This document shows positions 34,986-42,609 of a stretch of DNA of 64,000 nt, piece after piece. The notes beneath the pieces were generated by a model, which saw only the letters and a program-made list of their open reading frames with translations, did not search any database and was not told the DNA's origin. Numbering within the stretch: the first letter of the stretch is position 1; each line of letters starts with the position of its first letter. Origin of the DNA: Candidatus Eisenbacteria bacterium (lineage in GTDB: Bacteria > Eisenbacteria > RBG-16-71-46 > CAIMUX01 > JAHJDP01). The translations under genes were made by a program, and so were the position numbers. The stretch spans positions 95,094-159,093 of the forward strand of contig JAHJDP010000032.1 of assembly GCA_018831195.1 (NCBI GenBank). Direction: 5' to 3'.

Positions 34986-35364
34986 ACGGTTAGATAAACT
35001 CCAGCTTCTCCAGGATCTGGATATCCATCTTCGGGAGGCCATGGATCCGAAGTTCCGGCAAACCGAAGAGGAGATGGGTTTTGTCATCTCTGAAGAGGGG
35101 GTGGGGAAACTCCAAGCGATCAGAGATCGGCAGGCCGCCGAGATGCTGGCAGACGAGACGCTGAAGAAGGATCTGCGCCTTTATGATCGTATCCGCCAAC
35201 GCCACGAGCGGGCCGTCGAGCGATTAGCTGATCTGATCTGCCTCGGTTGCTGGGCAACGCAGCCGATGGCTGGCTTAATGCTGGCCATCAAGCGTGGAGC
35301 CATCCCCCGCTGCGAGAACTGCGGACGCATTCTCCATTGGACCGTCGGCCGGGATCACCCCTAG
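34957..35364 (+). CDS. Small C4 zinc-ribbon protein
   Basis: 135 residues from a GTG at 34957 inside the end of the EIIA gene. A helical, probably coiled-coil N-terminal part (about 1-85) is followed by CLGC and CENC (spaced by 21 residues) and the ending CGRILHWTV, the pattern of the DUF164-type zinc ribbon. DUF164 proteins normally have a much longer coiled coil (about 240 residues), so this is a short version. Its role is unknown. Overlap with the EIIA gene suggests translational coupling. Other starts inside the frame are possible. Confidence 0.7.
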   Translation: MSSQKLSLAERLDKLQLLQDLDIHLREAMDPKFRQTEEEMGFVISEEGVGKLQAIRDRQAAEMLADETLKKDLRLYDRIRQRHERAVERLADLICLGCWATQPMAGLMLAIKRGAIPRCENCGRILHWTVGRDHP

Positions 35365-35440
35365 AGCGGTCTTGACGGAAATCGACCCTTTCCCTCTCGA
35401 CCTTGTACCGAAATCTATACTCGATTCGTGAGGATTGGCC

Positions 35441-37234
35441 ATGCGGTTGGATGATTCCACACTGTCAAACCTACCCGCCGATCTCGCCGCCCAAATCCGC
35501 GAACTGGACTTTCTGGTCCGATCCGCCCATCGCCTCAACACCTCGCTTGAGCTGCGGAAGCGCCTGGCCATCATTACTGAGATCGTCCAGGAGGGTCTCA
35601 AGTGCGAAGCGGTTTCGCTCCTTCTCTACAAAGAGGAATCGGGTCGCTTACGCTTTTATGTCGCCGCGAATCACATCCGTCCTGAAGGGGAACATTATGA
35701 ACTCGGGCTCGATGAAGGGCTGGCCGGCTGGATCTTCAAGAACGGCCTCGTCGTTCGGATTCGCGGAGCGGCCTCAGATCCGCGCGTGCAGACGGAATGT
35801 GGAGGACGCATTCAACTCCCGATCCGGGAGGTCCTTGGCATCCCCCTCCAACGGGGGCACCGCATCACCGGCGTCATCGAGGCGCTGAACAAGGGTGAGG
35901 GTGGATTCACCGAGGAAGATGAAAATCTCCTTCGTTCTCTCTCCGATACAATCGCCGTCTCTCTCGAGAACGCCCTGCTCTACCGCATGATCCAAAGGGA
36001 AAAGCTGGAAACGGAAAGCCTCTACCGAATCAGCCTTAAGCTCAACCAGACACTGAAGTTAAAAGAGATTCTTCCCTTGCTTCTGGATCTTCTGAAACAG
36101 GCGATTCCCTATCACGCCGCCGCCATATATCTCACTGATGCCGAGGGCAAGGACGTCGAGTTTTTCATGGGTCAGGGATATGACGCCGCCTCCGAGCGGC
36201 AGGCTCATTTAAAAATGGGACAGGGGGCCGTCGGCTGGGTGGCCAAGACGGGGAAACCTCTATTGATGGAGGATGTTGCCCAAGATGTTCGGTATTTTAG
36301 GGCCCGGGCCACGACACGCAGTGAATTGGTGGTCCCCATCGTATCGGAAAGCAGGGTCATCGGGGCCTTCAACCTCGAATCGGATCATCTGGGGATGTTT
36401 AATAAGTCGGATGTGAAGCTGCTGACGACCTTTGCCTCTCAAGCGGCGATCTCGATCGAGAGGGCCCGGCTGCATGAGGAGCTTCTGGAGAAAAGACGCC
36501 TGGAGCAGGAAATCAAGATTGCCCGGTCGATTCAGGAGGCTTCAGCGCCGCGCCGGTCCCCGGAAATAACAGGGATGGGGTTGGCGGGTCTCAATGTGCC
36601 CAGCCGGCAGGTCAGTGGGGATCTCTACGATTTTCTCGCGGTTCATCCGGGTCATACAGGGATCCTCATCGCCGATGTGGCGGGCAAAGGGGTTCCGGCC
36701 GCTCTCGTGGGCGCCAGATTTCAGGCCTCGATGCGAGCTGAAATCCGCAATAATTACGCCATTGCGACCATTTTGGGCAGGGTCAATGATCTTCTTTTGG
36801 AAAGTGGGGATGCGGGGAGTTTTATCACAGCGGTTTATGGCGTTCTCGATATCAAAACGCGGCGTCTGACCTACTCTAATGCCGGTCATAATCCACCGCT
36901 CCTGCTCCGGGCCGATGACCGCGTTGAATGGCTTTGGGAAGGCGGCACGGTGCTGGGAGCTTTCCCGCATCTAACATTTGAAGAGCAATTTGTAACTTTG
37001 GAACCGGGTGATATTGTGGTTTTCTACACGGATGGCATCACAGAAGCCACGGATGGGCGGGGAGAGGAATTTGGCTCGGAGCGGCTGGTGGAAACCGTCC
37101 GGAAATTGCGGGGTAAAAGCCCACATGTCATCTGTCGTGGGGTCGTCGATGCCACGCGGGTGCATGAAGAGATGTCTCAAGCCGATGATTTAACGGTAGT
37201 GGTCCTTAAGGCATCACTCCCGACAGATAAATAG
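35441..37234 (+). CDS. GAF-GAF-PP2C (SpoIIE-type) signalling phosphatase
   Basis: 597 residues from ATG 35441, with GAGG 7 bases upstream. Two GAF domains lie at about 36-180 (LEAL...TEEDENLLRSLSDTIAVSLENALLYRMI) and 200-345, a coiled helix (ELLEKRRLEQEIKIARSIQ) follows, and a C-terminal RsbU/SpoIIE serine phosphatase domain starts near 385. In that domain VSGDLYDFLAVHPGHTGILIADVAGKG carries the metal-binding Asp residues, and DGITEATDGRGEEFG and QADDLTVVVLK complete the core. Such proteins usually switch an anti-sigma/anti-anti-sigma partner. None is adjacent. No sensor membrane segment is present, so the signal is cytosolic. Confidence 0.93.
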   Translation: MRLDDSTLSNLPADLAAQIRELDFLVRSAHRLNTSLELRKRLAIITEIVQEGLKCEAVSLLLYKEESGRLRFYVAANHIRPEGEHYELGLDEGLAGWIFKNGLVVRIRGAASDPRVQTECGGRIQLPIREVLGIPLQRGHRITGVIEALNKGEGGFTEEDENLLRSLSDTIAVSLENALLYRMIQREKLETESLYRISLKLNQTLKLKEILPLLLDLLKQAIPYHAAAIYLTDAEGKDVEFFMGQGYDAASERQAHLKMGQGAVGWVAKTGKPLLMEDVAQDVRYFRARATTRSELVVPIVSESRVIGAFNLESDHLGMFNKSDVKLLTTFASQAAISIERARLHEELLEKRRLEQEIKIARSIQEASAPRRSPEITGMGLAGLNVPSRQVSGDLYDFLAVHPGHTGILIADVAGKGVPAALVGARFQASMRAEIRNNYAIATILGRVNDLLLESGDAGSFITAVYGVLDIKTRRLTYSNAGHNPPLLLRADDRVEWLWEGGTVLGAFPHLTFEEQFVTLEPGDIVVFYTDGITEATDGRGEEFGSERLVETVRKLRGKSPHVICRGVVDATRVHEEMSQADDLTVVVLKASLPTDK

Positions 37235-37278
37235 GAACAGAGACCTTTCCCTTTGTCGATGAAGTCATTGGGGAGAAA

Positions 37279-37327
37279 GTGATTGAGGATGGATTAATTG
37301 TGGAGGAAGTAATGGAGGAGGGATTAC
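37279..37327 (+). repeat. Degenerate purine-rich repeat in the bactofilin leader
   Basis: Two copies of a 19-base unit, at 37279-37297 and 37309-37327, differ at three or four positions and both contain GGATTA or GGGATTA. A further partial copy lies just upstream (near 37267). They sit in the 97-base gap between the phosphatase gene and the bactofilin start at 37332. Several GGAGG and GGAG blocks occur within them, near the start codon. Confidence 0.45.
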
Positions 37328-37331
37328 CGGA

Positions 37332-37772
37332 ATGTTTAAGAAGGATGAAAGACCCATGCCAGCCGTGAGCGGCGGAGAATCCTCCGTGGGCACTCTCATC
37401 GGCAAGGGAACGCATATCAATGGAACGATAAAGGTCAACGGCAGCCTGAGAGTCGATGGTGAGGTGGAAGGGCATGTCATCGTTTCCAGCGGCCTGGTCG
37501 TCGGTCCTTCCGGTGTGCTGACGGCGGAAATCCATGTTCAGGACGCTGTTGTCGCTGGAAGGATCCAGGGGAAGATTATCTCCAAGGGCCGGGTGGAATT
37601 GCACAAGGGCTCCAGGATTGAGGGTGATGTCCATGCCGCGGTCTTTAAAATCGAGGATGGAGCCTTTTTCCAAGGAAATTGTACAATGGGGGAGACCCCT
37701 CCCCATGGGGAGAAGAAGGAGCTTCCCATGCCGCAGCGGACCGGGACACAGGCTGGAAAAGGATCGTCCTAG
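37332..37772 (+). CDS. Bactofilin-family cytoskeletal protein
   Basis: 146 residues. A single bactofilin (DUF583) domain spans about 20-115: SVGTLIGKGTHINGTI, VNGSLRVDGEVEGHVI, GVLTAEIHVQDAVVAGRIQG and GRVELHKGSRIEGDVH, the repeated beta-helix pattern. A short disordered basic tail follows. Bactofilins polymerise without nucleotide and help position cell-wall enzymes. It is followed by a rhomboid protease and a tiny membrane protein, so it may work at the membrane. The ATG is preceded by a GGAG-rich leader. Confidence 0.93.
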   Translation: MFKKDERPMPAVSGGESSVGTLIGKGTHINGTIKVNGSLRVDGEVEGHVIVSSGLVVGPSGVLTAEIHVQDAVVAGRIQGKIISKGRVELHKGSRIEGDVHAAVFKIEDGAFFQGNCTMGETPPHGEKKELPMPQRTGTQAGKGSS

Positions 37773-37840
37773 ACCGGCCTCGCGCCCGCAGGCGCTGGGG
37801 ATACCACCAGCTTAAGAGGATTGAATAAGGGGATTGAGGC

Positions 37841-38566
37841 ATGGCTTTTCGCCAATCGAGCGGCGTTTCTTTCGGACCTCGAATCAGCCCTGCAGTAAAA
37901 ATGATCATGATATGGAATGTGATCTTTTATCTGCTGCAGCAGCTGCTGGGATCCAGCATGACGCGGTATGCGGGGCTCATTCCCTATTCGGTTATGGGGC
38001 AGGGTTTCCTCTGGCAGCCGATCACCTACATGTTTCTGCATGGCGGCCTCTTTCATCTGCTCTTCAATATGTTCGCCCTGTGGATGTTCGGGTCGGAGCT
38101 CGAGTATCAATGGGGTACCAAACGCTGGGTGAAATATTATTTCCTGACAGGGATTGGAGCCGGTCTCACGACGATCGCTTTCGCCTATGTGGCGATTAAA
38201 TTGGGTTTCGGCAACCCGCGCGCCATTTATATTCCCACTATCGGCGCATCGGGAGCCATTTATGGGCTCCTGCTGGCGTTTGGTTTGACATTTCCCAACC
38301 GCCCCATCCTGCTCTATTTTCTCTTTCCCATCCCCGCAAGGATTTTTGTTCTCATCTTCGGTGCGATTGAGTTCATCTCTTCAGTTTCTCAATCCGACGA
38401 CGGGATCAGCCATATTGCGCATTTGGGCGGCATGGTCTTCGGGTATATCTTCCTCAAGGGTTGGCCTGGGGGCAGCAGCCGCGATCGGTGGCGGAGGGAT
38501 AAACTGCGGAGCAGTTTCCGGATTATCGAGGGAGATGATTCAAAGGATGACAGCCCCTGGACATGA
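37841..38566 (+). CDS. Rhomboid-family intramembrane serine protease
   Basis: 241 residues with about six membrane segments. The N-terminal motif HGGLFHLLFNMFALW (68-82), the nucleophile in GASGAIYGLL (Ser137) and the catalytic His in the HIAHLGGMVFGY segment (His194 fits best) are all intact. A C-terminal basic cytoplasmic tail of about 30 residues follows. Substrates are unknown. The ATG at 37841 is 68 bases after the bactofilin stop. Confidence 0.94.
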   Translation: MAFRQSSGVSFGPRISPAVKMIMIWNVIFYLLQQLLGSSMTRYAGLIPYSVMGQGFLWQPITYMFLHGGLFHLLFNMFALWMFGSELEYQWGTKRWVKYYFLTGIGAGLTTIAFAYVAIKLGFGNPRAIYIPTIGASGAIYGLLLAFGLTFPNRPILLYFLFPIPARIFVLIFGAIEFISSVSQSDDGISHIAHLGGMVFGYIFLKGWPGGSSRDRWRRDKLRSSFRIIEGDDSKDDSPWT

Positions 38567-38608
38567 TCTTGGAGTAGACCGGGGAGTGAGAGCGGGGAGG
38601 AGGCGCCC

Positions 38609-38782
38609 ATGAACCCCGTTGTCGCCATTATCGCCATCATCCTACTCATTTCGTTTTGGCTGGGATATTCAGGGATGCGGTTGCGGTCGAAAAATGCCCT
38701 TAAGCGGGGCCGCCTGCGGTCCTTCACCCCGGCATGGCCGAGCGGCCGGCAGCACAGAAAGCGTCCAAAGTTCCGCCGGTAA
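38609..38782 (+). CDS. 57-residue basic single-span membrane protein
   Basis: ATG 38609 follows a strong GGGGAGGAGG at 38593-38602 with a 6-base spacer. The protein begins MNPVVAIIAIILLISFWLGY, a single membrane span, followed by a short Arg/Lys-rich cytoplasmic tail ending in KRPKFRR, and stops at TAA 38780. It is 42 bases after the rhomboid stop and before a terminator, so it belongs to the same transcript. No known family recognised; a rhomboid or bactofilin partner role is only a guess. Confidence 0.6.
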   Translation: MNPVVAIIAIILLISFWLGYSGMRLRSKNALKRGRLRSFTPAWPSGRQHRKRPKFRR

Positions 38783-38824
38783 TACTTCAGCGATCAACTC
38801 CAGCAATAAGCCTACAGATCAATA

Positions 38825-38858
38825 AAATCGCCGGATCCTAATGAGGACCCGGCGATTT
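38825..38858. terminator. Bidirectional intrinsic terminator between convergent genes
   Basis: A 15-bp stem, left arm 38825-38839 and right arm 38844-38858 with a 4-base loop, has one mismatch. It begins with AAA and ends with TTT, and T-rich sequence lies on both sides (on the minus strand from the upstream AATAAAA, on the plus strand ACCTTTTGTT after it). It would end the rhomboid transcript (+) and the OB-like gene (-). Confidence 0.85.
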
Positions 38859-38890
38859 AATGATCACCTTTTGTTCAATTCCAGACAGCT

Positions 38891-40855
38891 TTACCGAACG
38901 ATCAAAACCTTTCCATTCCGATCGCCCTGCGGCGTCTGGAGCCGGATAAAGTAAAGACCGGCGGGCGTTTTGTGTCCGGCGTCATTCCTGCCGTCCCACT
39001 GAACCATGTGGGCGCCGGCTTCTTTGGTGCCATTGAAGAGTGTCCGAACGAGTCGTCCATCGGCTCCATAGATGGCCAGATCAACCTGGCCCTTTGCCGG
39101 CAGACCGAATCCCAGCGAGGAGATCTGGCCAAACGGGTTCGGGCGGGCGGGCGACAACCAGAGTTTGTTGCCGTTGAGTTCGTCGACCGAGGCGATATTG
39201 CAGCCGCTGATGATCGTAATATCGTCATCATTTCTCGGGACAACCCGGTACTGCGAGAAGTCGTAGGATAGCACACCGGTCATCTCAACTTCATCACCGA
39301 CACACGGAGTGTAATAAATCGTGACGCCGGTCAAGAAGGCCAAATGACAAGCGGCCGTGTCGGGCTCCTGAATCAGGAACCACTCGTTATAGATCGCGTC
39401 ATCGAAAACGAGCGAGGAATCGACGATCGCCGGTCCGAGGTGAACGAGGGCGCTTTCCAGCGGTTCCGGTTCGTTGAGACCGACCGTCCAAGCGTTGTAG
39501 TGAATCTCGGAAGCCGTCACGGGTGTGATGACGACCGCATCGCGCGATCCACCCAGATTGACGAAGTGGTTCACGCCGTTGCGGAAACCGATCTGGGTGA
39601 GGCCGTAGTATTCGCGAACCTCACCAGCGACCTGGACAACATCGCCGACGCGGACGCCGGCTCCGGTGGCCGCGATACGGCTATAGATATTATGCCAGGC
39701 GCCGCCAGGGGCTTCCTGGAGGAAGTAGTAGGTGCCATCGACGGCGGTGACGGTTGCTTGAACGGTAACCACCGAGCCGAGCAGGGGCGACGCGTCGATG
39801 GTGTAAGGGGGATCGATATGCTGGATGGCATAGATCGTGGTGATCCCGGCAAGGAAATCATAGGTCTGATCGGGATCCATCTCCAATCCGCCGCTTTCCG
39901 ATTTAACGGCGTTGACAATAATCTGCTCGGGCGCCGCATTGGTTTGGGTTTGAGTTGTCAGGTGGACCTTCTTGTGATTGTTGGGGTCCCGCTGGGCGCT
40001 GGTGATGAGCAGGCCGGAGAGAAGCTCATAGTTGTCGGCGTCATTGGCGCTCGCTTCTTCGACATCGACGGAGAACTGAACACCAAGACTATTGGGTCCT
40101 GTCGAATAGGCGCTCAGGAGAGAGGGCTTGCAGATGCCGCCGTTGTCATTGCAGTCGCGCGGGGCGAGTTTGTACTGATTATGGTTGTAGGTCAGGGTAC
40201 CGATCGAGAACGCCAGCTCTGTTCCCGAATCGGGTGTTTCATAAAGAAAGTCTCCGTCAGGATCAGCGGAGATATGCTCCATGAGTAGGGAGTCGCCGGC
40301 GCCGATCGTCGCAGAGGTAGAGAGATACCACTCGTCATAGGTATCCGGAGCCCGGGAGAAGAGAGAGGTGTCATTACGATCCACCTTGATCAGAACATTT
40401 TCATAAGCTTCGGCATCGATACCCGTGTCATTGACCTCGGAGATGAGGACATCGACCGGAGCGGGCAGGGTATTGCCTGAGGAGACGACGGTGATGGAAC
40501 CGCCGCCAAGAGTGATATCGATCTCGGAGAGTTCGTAATACTCCTGATAAACACCCGTAACATTGACAATGTCGCCACGGGTGACATTGCCCAGATGGGT
40601 ATTGCCGGTATAAACCCAGATACCGCTCCACTTATATCCCCAGGTGCCATCCGCAACGGGTTCCTGGACATTGATGCCCCAAAAACCGGTTGCCGTCACG
40701 ATCACACCTTCTACAGTGACGGGGTCTCCCACATTGTATACCCCCAGCTCGATATCATAGATCGAATCATCCCCGCGGGCCGTTCCCGGAGCCGCAATAA
40801 AGCTCACCAGGAGAAAGGCGCAAAGGATGAATAGAAAACCATTAAAACGCTTCAT
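38891..40855 (-). CDS. Secreted protein with repeated OB-like domains and C-terminal sorting-like domain
   Basis: 654 residues from ATG 40855, which has AGGAGG about 10 bases upstream. The frame extends to 40942 but the extra part is not needed. After the signal peptide (FLFILCAFLLVSFIAAPGTA) there are two large repeats, each starting with an OB-like beta strand (DPVTVEGVIVTATGFW; VVTVQATVTAVDGTY) and ending with a similar stretch (NHNQYKLAPRDCND; DFSQYRVVPRNDDDI). A fibronectin-like middle domain (about 255-350) separates them. The last 80 residues are a FlgD-like domain (ARPNPFGQISSL; YGADGRLVRTLFNGTKEAG; WDGRNDAGHKTPAGLYFIRL). Repeats resemble the OB modules of secreted nucleases, but no nuclease domain is seen. 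Confidence 0.75.
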   Translation of the reverse strand: MKRFNGFLFILCAFLLVSFIAAPGTARGDDSIYDIELGVYNVGDPVTVEGVIVTATGFWGINVQEPVADGTWGYKWSGIWVYTGNTHLGNVTRGDIVNVTGVYQEYYELSEIDITLGGGSITVVSSGNTLPAPVDVLISEVNDTGIDAEAYENVLIKVDRNDTSLFSRAPDTYDEWYLSTSATIGAGDSLLMEHISADPDGDFLYETPDSGTELAFSIGTLTYNHNQYKLAPRDCNDNGGICKPSLLSAYSTGPNSLGVQFSVDVEEASANDADNYELLSGLLITSAQRDPNNHKKVHLTTQTQTNAAPEQIIVNAVKSESGGLEMDPDQTYDFLAGITTIYAIQHIDPPYTIDASPLLGSVVTVQATVTAVDGTYYFLQEAPGGAWHNIYSRIAATGAGVRVGDVVQVAGEVREYYGLTQIGFRNGVNHFVNLGGSRDAVVITPVTASEIHYNAWTVGLNEPEPLESALVHLGPAIVDSSLVFDDAIYNEWFLIQEPDTAACHLAFLTGVTIYYTPCVGDEVEMTGVLSYDFSQYRVVPRNDDDITIISGCNIASVDELNGNKLWLSPARPNPFGQISSLGFGLPAKGQVDLAIYGADGRLVRTLFNGTKEAGAHMVQWDGRNDAGHKTPAGLYFIRLQTPQGDRNGKVLIVR

Positions 40856-40956
40856 GCGTTGGTGCCTCCTATGGATCTGCCCCAGAGTGTAAAGGTCACC
40901 CATCCGTCGTAACCGCTGTACGGCGAACCGGTTTCCAACCATACAATTCCACTCAT

Positions 40957-40985
40957 ATTATAACTTATAAGCGACCCGGCGTCAA
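40957..40985 (-). promoter_or_regulatory. Strong sigma-70 promoter on the minus strand
   Basis: On the minus strand TTGACG (40980-40985), a 17-base spacer and TATAAT (40957-40962) form a near-consensus promoter. It lies about 100 bases before the start of the OB-like secreted gene, giving a leader of roughly 95 nucleotides. This makes that gene a separate transcription unit from the surface genes upstream of it. Confidence 0.75.
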
Positions 40986-41076
40986 ACAATCAAAAATAGG
41001 CCCCATCCCAAGACATTTGCATTAATTTGATATCCAACAGGAAGTTAGGCGAAGCGACCTTCCGGCACCCGGAGGA

Positions 41077-42597
41077 TTAGGGCTCGAGAAGCCACTCGAG
41101 CAGGGCGGTCCCGACGGCCACGTGATTCCCCAAGCGGCTGGCCCGGCTGAGGGGGAAGGTCATCAGAACCAGGCGCCCCTCCGAGACTTGCCGGCGAATC
41201 CCGCAGTGGAATTCGGCATAGGCTTGTTGATGAATATCTGAGGTATCGAGAGTCGCCGGGGCGAGCCAGAGCAGGCGGTTTTCTTCCGGCGGGGAGGAGA
41301 AGAACTCAACATTCACGGCCCTCTGTTGCATCGTGAGGGTATCGGGGGGTGAGATGATCGGATCGGCGGTTGGATTCAAAACATCGGGATTCAGGAGTAT
41401 CGGATAATTGGGGCTTGGGAGGGTGATATTGGTCGTAACCGCCTCATTATAAATGTGTGTGTAGAGTGTGTCGGACCCGGTGAGCTCCCTAAAGGAGCTG
41501 TTCGTGAGCCCTCCATTCGTGCCGAAAAGATTGGTGGCGCTGAGGTAGAGATGGCCGCCCCATTGCAGGTATTCGGCGAGACCCTTTTCGGCCTTCTCGA
41601 GATTCTCTTTCATCGACGCGTCATTTGATTCGACCGCGGGGCCGGAATACCAAATCACCGCGTCGAAAAGGGAGAAGAGGGGGAAGACTTCGGCGCCGGC
41701 GCGGAATCCGCCATCCCGCTCCACATCGAGGACATGTACGAGGCCGGGAGCGATGGATTCGAGAATATTTCGATAGAAATTATCCTCAGTTGTATATCCC
41801 GGCACCCAGGCCGAGACATTGTCGATGAGGAGAATGGGCCCGCTCGGTCCGTCGACCGTCCAAGTATGCTCCAAGACATTGGATCCGGTGGCCGCCTCAT
41901 CAAAGACCTGCAGTTTCATCGTTCGTTCGCCATAGAGGGGAACGCCGTCAACCTTGAATTGCTCGGGGAGAACGGAAGCGACCGTATCGCGCTCCACGCG
42001 CTGAACCGTTCCCGCGGAATCGGGCTCCAACCAGAGGAGGGCATAGGCGACGGTGTTCCGCCCCTCGGGATCTTCCGGGCTCCAGGCAAAACTGGTCGCG
42101 GGCAGGGAACGGGTCGGCAGGACCCATCCGCGGCTCCACTCAACCGTCGGCGGGTTGTTCAAGGCGGTGAAAACCTGGGTCGCCGGGGTTGGATCCGTCA
42201 GATCCTCATTATCGATCGCCATCACTTCAAAAGTGAGCCGTCTATAGGAACCTTCCACCGGGAGAAGAAAGGTGTCTGAGGTGGCTTGGGTCCATACCCA
42301 GGTGGAATCTTCGGTCCAAAGGGTGTCTTCGGGCGCGGGAGTCCAGGGAGCGCTCCATTTGTAGAGAAAGGCCGCCACAAAGCCATCCGTGTCGGATCCC
42401 CACCAGTGAATGACCTGCTGGTAATTCAGGGGATTCAGAGTGTCCTGCTTAACGAAAATGTTTGTTTGGGGCGGCAGGTTGGGACGCCCGACACCCGAAT
42501 CGACTTCGCATCCATTACTGAATATAGCGGCGGTCACGACCGCGCAAAGGATCAAGGATGGGATGAGATTTCGTCTAAAAATAGTATAACTGCGCAT
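41077..42597 (-). CDS. Putative surface lipoprotein of the TonB/PorV cluster
   Basis: 506 residues. A signal peptide leads to a lipobox FSNGC, with predicted lipidation at Cys30. The mature part has fibronectin/Ig-like segments (IHWWGSDTDGFVAAFLYKWS and FEVMAIDNEDLTDPTPATQVF) up to about residue 260, and a C-terminal alpha/beta domain with the shape of a glutamine-amidotransferase-like or ThuA-like fold (SLFDAVIWYSGPAVESND; YLQWGGHLYLSATNLFG). I do not recognise a specific family. It is 12 bases downstream of the 42610 gene, so it is the last gene of that operon. Confidence 0.7.
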   Translation of the reverse strand: MRSYTIFRRNLIPSLILCAVVTAAIFSNGCEVDSGVGRPNLPPQTNIFVKQDTLNPLNYQQVIHWWGSDTDGFVAAFLYKWSAPWTPAPEDTLWTEDSTWVWTQATSDTFLLPVEGSYRRLTFEVMAIDNEDLTDPTPATQVFTALNNPPTVEWSRGWVLPTRSLPATSFAWSPEDPEGRNTVAYALLWLEPDSAGTVQRVERDTVASVLPEQFKVDGVPLYGERTMKLQVFDEAATGSNVLEHTWTVDGPSGPILLIDNVSAWVPGYTTEDNFYRNILESIAPGLVHVLDVERDGGFRAGAEVFPLFSLFDAVIWYSGPAVESNDASMKENLEKAEKGLAEYLQWGGHLYLSATNLFGTNGGLTNSSFRELTGSDTLYTHIYNEAVTTNITLPSPNYPILLNPDVLNPTADPIISPPDTLTMQQRAVNVEFFSSPPEENRLLWLAPATLDTSDIHQQAYAEFHCGIRRQVSEGRLVLMTFPLSRASRLGNHVAVGTALLEWLLEP

Positions 42598-42609
42598 AGC
42601 CGGGACATC

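Noticed and set aside
39344..40288. 314-codon plus-strand frame inside the OB-like secreted gene
   Set aside because: It is antisense to a gene with signal peptide, promoter and sorting domain; the translation shows no domain and is rich in Arg, Gly and Asp, as antisense frames in GC-rich DNA are.
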